Shown here: positions 1 to 5,329 of the stretch, in pieces
Layout of the letters: each line of letters begins with the position of its first letter
Numbering within the stretch: the first letter of the stretch is position 1
DNA from: an uncultured Clostridia bacterium
GTDB lineage: Bacteria > Bacillota > Clostridia > Christensenellales > Borkfalkiaceae
Length of the DNA: 5,329 nt
Assembly (NCBI GenBank): GCA_944376035.1
Contig: CALWBJ010000008.1
Coordinates: forward strand, 1 to 5,329
Reading direction: 5' to 3'
The notes under the pieces: generated by a model
Told to the model about the DNA's origin: nothing
Database searches by the model: none
What the model saw: the letters and a program-made list of their open reading frames with translations, nothing else
Position numbers and translations under genes: made by a program

Positions 1-267
1 AAACCTGTTCTGATATGCCTTGCTTGTCAGAAATATTGTATCGTAAAGTTCTTTTACGTATAATTTAAGGTTTTCTTCAACATTTGAGGTGAGTCTGTAT
101 ACGATTTCTTTTTCTCTCGAAAAATCATTTACGTTTGCACCCGTTTCCGCCTTTACCGCCCCGATATGAGCGGCAATATCCATTCTTTTGAGATATAAAT
201 CTTTAATCTGATCATCAATACCGTCAATTTTCGTCCTTAAATCTTTGATTTTATCCGTATCACTCAT
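1..267 (-). CDS. Chorismate mutase, AroQ class, N-terminal part of a probable PheA P-protein (partial, runs off left edge)
   Basis: The visible 89 residues form an AroQ-fold chorismate mutase domain, which converts chorismate to prephenate in the cytoplasm. The active-site residues known from the E. coli P-protein mutase domain occur here at the same numbers: Arg11, Arg28, Lys39, Asp48, Arg51 and Glu52. Gln86 in a S-K-A-Y-Q segment probably stands for E. coli Gln88. Landmarks are LRTKIDGIDDQI (10-21), the K-R pair at 27-28 and the D-F-S-R-E block (48-52). The ATG at 265-267 follows AAGGAG by 7 nt, which fixes the start. No stop codon occurs before the window edge, so the protein is longer than this domain. 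A prephenate dehydratase plus ACT domain (PheA) is the commonest continuation and would complete the phenylalanine branch beside tyrA. Fusion to another shikimate enzyme, or a stand-alone mutase, cannot be excluded. The domain is certain; the gene name is not. Confidence 0.88.
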   Translation of the reverse strand, partial: MSDTDKIKDLRTKIDGIDDQIKDLYLKRMDIAAHIGAVKAETGANVNDFSREKEIVYRLTSNVEENLKLYVKELYDTIFLTSKAYQNRF

Positions 268-274
268 ACTAAAA

Positions 275-280
275 CTCCTT
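275..280 (-). promoter_or_regulatory. Ribosome binding site of the chorismate mutase gene
   Basis: AAGGAG on the minus strand lies 7 nt before the ATG at 267. It is a near-consensus Shine-Dalgarno sequence and decides the start of a gene whose end is not in the window. It also shows that this gene initiates independently rather than by overlap with aroC. Confidence 0.8.
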
Positions 281-299
281 AATTAACCTTCTTAGAAAT

Positions 300-326
300 A
301 TATTACATAACATAAATAATTCACAA
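300..326 (-). promoter_or_regulatory. Possible sigma-A-type promoter before the chorismate mutase gene
   Basis: Reading the minus strand, TTGTGA (326-321) and TAATAT (305-300) resemble -35 and -10 boxes but with a short 15-nt spacer. A start near 293 would leave a leader of roughly 25 nt before the ATG. An alternative -10, a perfect TATAAT at 356-351, has no convincing -35 at 16-18 nt. The region is very AT-rich, so chance matches are easy. The argument for a promoter is mainly that this is the only sizeable gap in the cluster. Confidence 0.3.
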
Positions 327-362
327 GACTGTTTACAATATTTTTACAAGATTATATACAAT
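322..362 (-). repeat. Imperfect tandem repeat with four TTGTA-like units
   Basis: Two 18-bp units, 345-362 and 322-339, agree at 14 of 18 positions and are offset by 23 bp. On the minus strand they read ATTGTATATAATCTTGTA and ATTGTAAACAGTCTTGTG. Each unit holds two TTGT cores, so four cores follow one another at 12, 11 and 12 bp, close to one helical turn, all in the same orientation. They lie just upstream of, and partly overlap, the candidate promoter of the chorismate mutase gene. This could be a binding array for a regulator that uses direct repeats, or low-complexity AT-rich sequence. I see no dyad symmetry and no match to a regulator I can name. Confidence 0.5.
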
Positions 363-404
363 ACTTTATCTTTTACGGTCTGCAAAAATAAATTCGCTTG
401 CCGC

Positions 405-1475
405 TCATTTTTTATTATTCAATATTTCGTCCAGAACTGCCAAAGCAACTGCGCTTTCTACGCACGGAACTGCCCTCGGAACTATACAAGCGTCGTGCCT
501 TCCCTTAATTTCTATCTCGGTATTACATCCGTTCACAAGGTCTACCGTTCTTTGTTTAAGCCTTATTGAAGGAGTAGGTCTGAAAGCAACCGACAAAGTT
601 ATATCGTTGCCGTTTGATATTCCGCCGTTTATGCCGCCCGATCGGTTGGAATAAAAACAGATATTCCCGTCATCGTCATAATAAAGTTCATCGTTTGCCG
701 TACTTCCTAAGCTTTCCGAAAGTTTAAACCCGTCTCCGAACTCAACTCCCTTGACCGCCGGGACGGCATAAACGAGCGAAGAAATTTTGCCTTCCAAACC
801 GCCGAACAGATTGTCTCCGATTCCCGCTTTAAGTCCGAAAATTATACACTCGACTTTTCCGCCTACCGAATCGCCTGCGAGAAATGTATCTTTTATAAGC
901 GATAACATTTCCTCTTTTTTATCAAGCGACGGAAAATCTCCCTCGCGGTTTTTCAGTATTTCTTCCGCGGAAATTTTACCGTCTTTATAAGACTTTGAGA
1001 AAATTTTACCGACTGATGAGACATATCCTTCCACTTGTATACCGAGCGTTTCAAGATATTGTTTTGCTATACCGCCTGCAACGCATAGCGGCGCGGTCAG
1101 TCTTCCCGAAAACCGTCCTCCGCCCGAAAAATCAAGTGTTCCGTCGCGTTTATGCCAGGCATAATCAGCATGCGAAGGGCGAGGTTTTCCATAGAGATTT
1201 GAGTAATCAACGCTCCTCGTGTCTGAATTTTTTATCTCTGCCGAAAAGTCTCCCGAAATCTCTCCGTCCTTCACCCCGAAAAACTCCGGAACATCGGATT
1301 CTTTTCTCTTTGTCGAGAAAACTCCCGACGAAGGTCTCCTCCTTTCGAGAAAGGAAAACAGTTTTTCATAGTTCATTTTAAACTCAGGGAAACCCGTTAC
1401 GTTCACCCCTATTTTTTCAGAGTGGGATTCGCCGTAAATTTCCACCGTGATATTTTTGCCTTTAAATAACGACAT
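405..1475 (-). CDS. aroC: Chorismate synthase
   Basis: The 356-residue protein is chorismate synthase, the FMN-dependent cytoplasmic enzyme that removes phosphate from EPSP to give chorismate. The N-terminal signature GESHSEKIG (15-23) contains the first conserved histidine, His18. RRRP is at 45-48, RPSHADY (99-105) carries the second conserved histidine, His102, GGGRFSGRLTAP (118-129) is the central signature, and GRHDACIVPRAVPCVES (325-341) is the C-terminal signature. Length is at the short end for the family. The ATG at 1475 follows GGGAGGT by 7 nt, and the first 14 bp overlap the end of aroA, implying translational coupling. Departures from the E. coli pattern are RPSHADY for RPGHADY, RRRPS for RRRPG, and an altered, slightly shorter segment around 66-78 where TTG-x-x-I is usual. 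The catalytic histidines remain, so I expect an active enzyme. It is the last gene before the 137-bp gap. Confidence 0.97.
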   Translation of the reverse strand: MSLFKGKNITVEIYGESHSEKIGVNVTGFPEFKMNYEKLFSFLERRRPSSGVFSTKRKESDVPEFFGVKDGEISGDFSAEIKNSDTRSVDYSNLYGKPRPSHADYAWHKRDGTLDFSGGGRFSGRLTAPLCVAGGIAKQYLETLGIQVEGYVSSVGKIFSKSYKDGKISAEEILKNREGDFPSLDKKEEMLSLIKDTFLAGDSVGGKVECIIFGLKAGIGDNLFGGLEGKISSLVYAVPAVKGVEFGDGFKLSESLGSTANDELYYDDDGNICFYSNRSGGINGGISNGNDITLSVAFRPTPSIRLKQRTVDLVNGCNTEIEIKGRHDACIVPRAVPCVESAVALAVLDEILNNKK

Positions 1476-2712
1476 CGGCTATACCTCCCAAACAAGAAAA
1501 TTTTTCAAAGAAGTCTGGAAAAGATTTTTCGCACGCTTCCGCCCCTTTTATAAGCGAACTGCCTTTTGCGCATGCCGCAAGTATCGCCGCCGACATAACG
1601 GTTCTGTGGTCGTTGCCGCCGTCAAAATTACCGCCCTCGGGACTGCCGCCGAATATAAAAATTTTATTTTCAGAATACTCTGCCCGTATATCAGCCGCCG
1701 AAAGCGTCTTTATAATAGCGTCTACCCTGTCGCTTTCTTTTAATCTCAATCGGTCAACATTATTAAGAACGGTTACCCCGTCGGCAAATGCCGCGACAAC
1801 GGAAATTATCTGCGCAAGATCGGGAATATCGTCAATGTCTAAATTTATCGCTTTAAGTTTTCCTTTTGATACTCTTATCTTATCACCCTCTGTCTCCGCT
1901 TTTGCGCCGAAACTTTTTAAAACTTCAAATATTTTCCTGTCCCCTTGCTGCGAGTGGAAATTAAGTCCTCTGACGGTTATATCCCCGTTTATAGCGCCCG
2001 CCGCAAGAAAAAAAGCGGAATTTGACCAGTCTCCCTCTGCCTTTACGTGTCTTGTACCGTCGCCGTTATCTTTAAGCCCGCCGTTTACTATAAAATTATC
2101 GCCGCTTTCGGTAATGTCCGCGCCGAACATTTTTAAAATTTCCAAAGTAATTTTAACATATCCCTCGCTGACTTTTTTACCCGTTATTTCCAAAATGCTT
2201 GTTCCGTTAAGCGAAACAAGCGCAAATAAAAGTCCCGTAACGAATTGGGAACTGAGCGAACTGTCCACAATATAGCGCCCGCATTGAAGTTTTCCCTCTA
2301 CCGAAAAACCGTTGACTTTTGTTCCGTGCATATTCAATACGTCGGTAAGCGGCTTTATAGGACGTGAAAGCAATCTGTTTGTACCCGTAAACCTCGCTTT
2401 AATTCCTAATGCCGCGGCAAGCGGAAGCAAAAATCTCAAAGTAGAGCCGCTTTCATTGCAGTCTGCCGTTATTTCTCCCGACGGAACAAACTTTCTCTCT
2501 ATAACTACTCCGCCCTTTTCTTTTTTTATTTCAGCACCCATTGCCGAAAGCACATCGCATGTGGCGGCGATGTCTTTGGAAAATTCTCCGCATTCTATAA
2601 ATACCTTTTGCCCGCTTATAAAGGCGGCAATAAGCAGTCTGTGCATATACGATTTTGAAGAAGGCGCCTCTGTTTCGCCGTTCAGCGCTTTGGGCTTTAC
2701 TGCTATATCCAT
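1462..2712 (-). CDS. aroA: 3-phosphoshikimate 1-carboxyvinyltransferase (EPSP synthase)
   Basis: The 416-residue protein transfers the enolpyruvyl group of phosphoenolpyruvate to shikimate 3-phosphate, the step before chorismate synthase and the target of glyphosate. Visible motifs are PSSKSYMHR (17-25; Lys20, Ser21 and Arg25 bind substrate), ESGSTLRF (87-94) in the PEP/glyphosate loop, SSLSSQF (151-157) for shikimate 3-phosphate, IPD (296-298) with the catalytic-type Asp298, LKESDR (324-329), NDHRTVMSAA (367-376) and EKSFPDFF (395-402), whose Lys396 matches E. coli Lys411. Length is normal and both halves of the two-domain fold are complete. Start: ATG at 2712 is 33 bp after the aroB stop, has only a weak CAGGTAG ribosome binding site, and an in-frame TAA lies four codons upstream, so no earlier start fits. 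The loop has Glu87 where E. coli has Asn94, while the glycine corresponding to Gly96 is kept as Gly89. Confidence 0.97.
   Translation of the reverse strand: MDIAVKPKALNGETEAPSSKSYMHRLLIAAFISGQKVFIECGEFSKDIAATCDVLSAMGAEIKKEKGGVVIERKFVPSGEITADCNESGSTLRFLLPLAAALGIKARFTGTNRLLSRPIKPLTDVLNMHGTKVNGFSVEGKLQCGRYIVDSSLSSQFVTGLLFALVSLNGTSILEITGKKVSEGYVKITLEILKMFGADITESGDNFIVNGGLKDNGDGTRHVKAEGDWSNSAFFLAAGAINGDITVRGLNFHSQQGDRKIFEVLKSFGAKAETEGDKIRVSKGKLKAINLDIDDIPDLAQIISVVAAFADGVTVLNNVDRLRLKESDRVDAIIKTLSAADIRAEYSENKIFIFGGSPEGGNFDGGNDHRTVMSAAILAACAKGSSLIKGAEACEKSFPDFFEKFSCLGGIADVVI
1483..1489 (-). promoter_or_regulatory. Ribosome binding site of aroC inside the end of aroA
   Basis: GGGAGGT on the minus strand lies 7 nt before the aroC ATG and within the last codons of aroA (Gly-Gly-Ile region). 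It supports the start at 1475, because ribosomes finishing aroA at 1462 pass over the aroC start. Confidence 0.75.
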
Positions 2713-2718
2713 ATTTCT

Positions 2719-2723
2719 ACCTG
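2719..2723 (-). promoter_or_regulatory. Weak ribosome binding site of aroA
   Basis: Only CAGGT, 6 nt before the aroA ATG, resembles a Shine-Dalgarno sequence. The neighbouring genes have fuller sites. aroA is also the one gene of the first five that does not overlap the gene before it, being separated from aroB by an AT-rich 33 bp. Confidence 0.45.
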
Positions 2724-2745
2724 TTTATTGGATTTTTCTCACTTT

Positions 2746-3783
2746 TTAATTATACGATTTCGCTATAAGAAGACTATTTAGTTCGTTTATTTTTAAAGAA
2801 ACTATTTCAGGCTCCGCTATATTTTTCAATGCAACGAAACGCACTTTGTCGCCGTCGCTCTTTTTATCCGAAAAAATACATTTTACTATTTCTTCGGTCG
2901 GGTATATGAGCGACGTATTATGTCCGCGGCTGTTTATAACGGATAAAATTTTATTATAAACGCCGCTATCCAGGTTAAAAAGATTTGCCGAAATATCAAG
3001 CGCCGCTTTAAGACCTTTCACTACACATTCACCGTGCGAAAGAGTGTATCCCGATAATTTTTCAACGGCATGCCCTACCGTATGTCCGAGATTTAAAAGC
3101 GCCCGTTTTCCGCTTTCATACTCATCTTCTTCAACAATATCTCTTTTTATACAAAGCGAATTGTATATTAACTGCTCATCGGCGCTTTCAGAAAGCATTT
3201 CAACGGAAATTCTTTTATCTAATAGTGCATATTTGATTATTTCTCCGTAGCCGTTCATTATCTCCTTTTCGGGAAGCGTGTCCAAAAATGCCGTATCTAT
3301 AATAACTGCCGCAGGCTGATAAAACGTTCCGCAGAGATTTTTACCGGAAGGTAAGTCTATCGCCGTTTTTCCTCCGACAGAAGAGTCCACCATTGAAAGC
3401 AATGTGGTCGGAACGGAAATCAGTGTGATTCCACGCATATACGTGGACGCCACAAACCCCGCAAGATCCCCCACGACTCCTCCGCCAAAGGCTATTACCG
3501 CATCGTGTCTCTGAAAGCCGTTTTCTGCCAGCCGGTTAATTATTTTTAAATAGTTTTCGCCGTTTTTACTCTTTTCTCCCGACTCAATTACGTATTTATA
3601 AATACTGTTTGTTACTGAAAGACTGTCTATTACGTTTTTATATCTTCCGTAAACTTCGGTGTCGGTTATGACCGCTGTTTTTTTAAAATTTTTCAAGTTA
3701 AAAATACACTCGGGAAAACTACCATTAAATCGCGAAATAATTATGTCATATTCCCTCGATGCTTTCACCCTCAGTTTCAGCAT
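2746..3783 (-). CDS. aroB: 3-dehydroquinate synthase
   Basis: The 345-residue protein is the NAD- and divalent-metal-dependent enzyme that cyclises DAHP to 3-dehydroquinate, the second shikimate step. The nucleotide-binding part contains SGEKSK (68-73), the glycine-rich GGGVVGDLAGF (100-110) and VPTTLLS (124-130). The active-site set matches the Aspergillus nidulans enzyme with the same local spacings: Asp133 and Lys139 in the D-SSVGGK block, Glu181 and Lys184 in YGEIIK, Arg227, Asn231, His234 and His238 in RALLNLGHTVGH, and His250 in LSHGE. Glu181, His234 and His250 are the expected metal ligands. Length is typical for the family. The ATG at 3783 shares one base with the tyrA stop codon (TAATG) and follows AAAGGAG by 6 nt, so coupled translation with tyrA is likely. 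Nothing suggests one of the related glycerol dehydrogenase-like or 2-deoxy-scyllo-inosose synthase activities, given the shikimate context. Confidence 0.97.
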   Translation of the reverse strand: MLKLRVKASREYDIIISRFNGSFPECIFNLKNFKKTAVITDTEVYGRYKNVIDSLSVTNSIYKYVIESGEKSKNGENYLKIINRLAENGFQRHDAVIAFGGGVVGDLAGFVASTYMRGITLISVPTTLLSMVDSSVGGKTAIDLPSGKNLCGTFYQPAAVIIDTAFLDTLPEKEIMNGYGEIIKYALLDKRISVEMLSESADEQLIYNSLCIKRDIVEEDEYESGKRALLNLGHTVGHAVEKLSGYTLSHGECVVKGLKAALDISANLFNLDSGVYNKILSVINSRGHNTSLIYPTEEIVKCIFSDKKSDGDKVRFVALKNIAEPEIVSLKINELNSLLIAKSYN

Positions 3784-4622
3784 TATTTTCTCCTTTGGTC
3801 AATAGAAACCTTTATGTCGTTTCCTTCTTTAAGTAGTTCTTTGAGTCCGTTTCTGTCTCCGCTTTTTATGGCGTCAAGATATTTGGTAAGATTTCCTATC
3901 AGAGCTTCTAATTCCTCTGAAAGAAAGTCGCCGTTTTCCATCATAAGTTCGGTCCACATGTCGCTGCTCAAACGCGCTACCCTCGTAAGGTCGTTGTAAC
4001 TTCCCGCAGAATAACCGAAATGCTCTCTTGCCGTATCGCTTTTTATAAACGCATTCGACACAACGTGGCACAACTGAGAGGTAAACGCAATCATTTTGTC
4101 GTGATTTTCCGCCGTCGTTATCACAACTTCCGAAAACCCGAGAGAAATAAAAAACGTTTTCATTCTGTCAAGCGTAAATATATCGGCTTTGACAGGTACA
4201 AAAATCATTGACGCTTTATTGAAAAGTGTGGAAGTCGATTTTTCTATACCCGAAAATTCTCTTCCCGCCATGGGATGTCCGCCGATAAAAAACAAATCAG
4301 GATATTTTTCGCTAAAAACTTTCATGGATTCGATAACGCTTCGTTTTGTACCCGAAAAGTCCATCACGACAGCACCTTTTTTTAATATCGGCAAAAACGG
4401 CTCAACCACTGCTGCAAAATCCGACGGATTTACCGCGGAAATAAGTAAATCGACTTTTCCTGCGTTATCTTCGTTTAACGGAAAATCAACCGCTTTAAGC
4501 ATTACCGCCTTTTCAAACGTCTCTTCGTTTTTATCCGAACCGAATACGGTATGCCCCGCCTTGACCGCCGTCCGCCCGAACGAGCCGCCTATAAGCCCTA
4601 AACCTATCAGACCTATATTCAT
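3783..4622 (-). CDS. tyrA: Prephenate dehydrogenase, without ACT domain
   Basis: The 279-residue protein oxidatively decarboxylates prephenate to 4-hydroxyphenylpyruvate, the precursor of tyrosine. It begins with a Rossmann fold, GLGLIGGS (7-14), and Asp30 at the end of the second strand, which favours NAD over NADP. The catalytic region includes GGHPMAGREFSG (114-125) with His116, HDKMIAFTSQLCH (174-186) with His186, and DLTRVA (211-216) with Arg214; these correspond to conserved residues of the Aquifex aeolicus enzyme. In the usual D-x-G-S-x-K motif this protein has DFSGTK (88-93), placing Gly where the substrate-contacting Ser is expected. The chain ends about 60 residues after the helical dimerisation region, so there is no C-terminal ACT domain and no fused chorismate mutase. 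The start overlaps the aroF stop (ATGA), with AGAGG 8 nt upstream. Arogenate dehydrogenase activity cannot be excluded from sequence alone. Confidence 0.94.
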   Translation of the reverse strand: MNIGLIGLGLIGGSFGRTAVKAGHTVFGSDKNEETFEKAVMLKAVDFPLNEDNAGKVDLLISAVNPSDFAAVVEPFLPILKKGAVVMDFSGTKRSVIESMKVFSEKYPDLFFIGGHPMAGREFSGIEKSTSTLFNKASMIFVPVKADIFTLDRMKTFFISLGFSEVVITTAENHDKMIAFTSQLCHVVSNAFIKSDTAREHFGYSAGSYNDLTRVARLSSDMWTELMMENGDFLSEELEALIGNLTKYLDAIKSGDRNGLKELLKEGNDIKVSIDQRRK

Positions 4623-5329
4623 ACGTCCCGCCTCTTATTGACAAGCGGCAACATTACGTCAACGCTTTTAACTATATCCGCAAACTGATCGGGTTTGATA
4701 GACTGCGCGCCGTCGCACAAAGCGTGCATAGGGTCGTTGTGTACTTCTATCATAAGACCGTGAGCGCCTGCTCCTACCGACGCCAAAGACAAGGGTTTAA
4801 CAAGTCTTGAAAGTCCCGAAGCATGAGACGGGTCAACTATTACGGGCAGATGCGTAAGTTCCTTTAACAGCGGAATAGCAGAAAGATCAAGGGTATTTCT
4901 CGTATAAGGCTCGAATGTCCTTATTCCTCTTTCGCACAGAATTATGTCTTTGCACCCTTCGGACATGAGATATTCCGCGCTCATGAGCCATTCTTCGATT
5001 GTATTTGCAAGGCCTCGCTTTAAAAGAACAGGCTTATGCATCTTTCCGACCTCTTTAAGCAACTCAAAATTCTGCATATTCCTTGCGCCTATCTGAACAA
5101 GGTCTACGTCTTTAAATAAATCAATATGTTTTACACTCATTATCTCGGTTACGATAGGCATTCCCGTCTCTCTTTTTGCTTCCAGCAAAAGGTTAAGCCC
5201 GTTCTCTCTTAATCCCTGAAACGCATACGGAGAAGTCCGCGGCTTAAACGCCCCGCCGCGAAGTAAACTTGCGCCCGCCTCTTTAACCGCCTTGGCAACT
5301 TCTATTATCTGTTTTTCTGACTCGATAGA
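4619..5329 (-). CDS. aroF: 3-deoxy-7-phosphoheptulonate (DAHP) synthase, C-terminal part (partial, runs off right edge)
   Basis: The last 236 residues of DAHP synthase are present. This enzyme condenses phosphoenolpyruvate and erythrose 4-phosphate in the first committed step. The frame is open to the window edge, beginning S-I-E-S, which fits directly after the G-P-C of the GPCSVES-type motif. There is therefore no start codon to place here; a TTG at 5188 is an internal leucine. Motifs, numbered from the window edge, are RGGAFKPRTSPYAFQG (24-39), QIGARNMQNF (79-88), KPVLLKRG (99-106), CERGIRTF (132-139), DPSHASG (166-172), IEVHNDP (194-200) and CDG (205-207). His169, Glu195 and Asp206 are the expected metal ligands; the fourth, a cysteine, is just outside. 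The pattern is the KDSA-like AroI-beta/TIGR01361 type rather than the E. coli AroG type. Roughly the first 100 residues, where members may carry a ferredoxin-like regulatory domain, cannot be seen. It overlaps tyrA by 4 bp. Confidence 0.96.
   Translation of the reverse strand, partial: SIESEKQIIEVAKAVKEAGASLLRGGAFKPRTSPYAFQGLRENGLNLLLEAKRETGMPIVTEIMSVKHIDLFKDVDLVQIGARNMQNFELLKEVGKMHKPVLLKRGLANTIEEWLMSAEYLMSEGCKDIILCERGIRTFEPYTRNTLDLSAIPLLKELTHLPVIVDPSHASGLSRLVKPLSLASVGAGAHGLMIEVHNDPMHALCDGAQSIKPDQFADIVKSVDVMLPLVNKRRDV

Noticed and set aside
322..339. A Rex-type operator (TTGTGAA...TTCACAA) at the TTGTGAA sequence
   Set aside because: The second, inverted half-site is absent; the TTGT cores are all direct repeats.
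378..404. A possible transcription terminator after aroC
   Set aside because: GCAAG...TTTGC gives only a 4-5 bp stem with a wobble pair and a long loop, and the T-rich part lies inside the hairpin rather than after it.
1613..2275. A 220-codon plus-strand open frame opposite aroA, with further plus-strand frames at 2312-2749, 1447-1743, 995-1381 and 4189-4641
   Set aside because: All lie antisense to well-supported genes, show no recognisable motif and have Ser/Pro/Leu-rich low-complexity translations. They arise because the real genes seldom use the codons that read as stops on the other strand.
3874..4071. A 65-codon minus-strand frame inside tyrA
   Set aside because: It is out of frame within a complete, motif-rich tyrA gene and has no family resemblance.
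1100..4360. Recurring CCCGAAAA octamer on the plus strand (for example near 1106, 1127, 1275, 4250 and 4352)
   Set aside because: On the coding strand it is TTTTCGGG, mostly Phe-Ser-Gly or Phe-Gly codons in frame. Codon preference explains it and no regular spacing is seen.
5186..5188. TTG as the start codon of the DAHP synthase gene
   Set aside because: The same frame continues upstream to the window edge with clear family motifs (RGGAFKPRTSPYAFQG), so this TTG encodes an internal leucine.

Overview
The window is a compact aromatic amino acid (shikimate/chorismate) biosynthesis cluster. All genes lie on the minus strand, so transcription runs from high to low coordinates. The moderately AT-rich sequence, consensus AGGAGG-type ribosome binding sites, tightly packed genes and order aroF-tyrA-aroB-aroA-aroC-chorismate mutase all point to a low-GC Gram-positive bacterium of the Clostridia. 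This placement is inferred from gene order and motif style; no taxonomic marker is present.

Layout in transcription order: (1) 5329-4619, the C-terminal 236 residues of DAHP synthase (aroF), whose N-terminus lies off the right edge; (2) 4622-3783, NAD-type prephenate dehydrogenase (tyrA); (3) 3783-2746, 3-dehydroquinate synthase (aroB); (4) 2712-1462, EPSP synthase (aroA); (5) 1475-405, chorismate synthase (aroC); (6) a 137-bp AT-rich gap, 404-268, the largest untranslated stretch, with a tandem repeat and a possible promoter; (7) 267-1, an AroQ-class chorismate mutase domain that runs off the left edge and is probably the N-terminus of a PheA-type chorismate mutase/prephenate dehydratase. 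The first five genes overlap by 4, 1 and 14 bp or are 33 bp apart, as expected for one translationally coupled operon. There is no gene-free stretch over 300 bp.

Together the genes supply the first step (AroF), the second step (AroB) and the last two steps to chorismate (AroA, AroC), then the branch to prephenate (chorismate mutase) and to 4-hydroxyphenylpyruvate for tyrosine (TyrA). Dehydroquinate dehydratase, shikimate dehydrogenase and shikimate kinase are not visible and may lie beyond the left edge.

I see no mobile element, CRISPR array, RNA gene or undescribed system. The core is ordinary primary metabolism. The points worth a second look are the repeat-bearing gap before the chorismate mutase gene, several departures from family motifs in AroC, TyrA and AroA, and the unknown fusion partner of the chorismate mutase domain.
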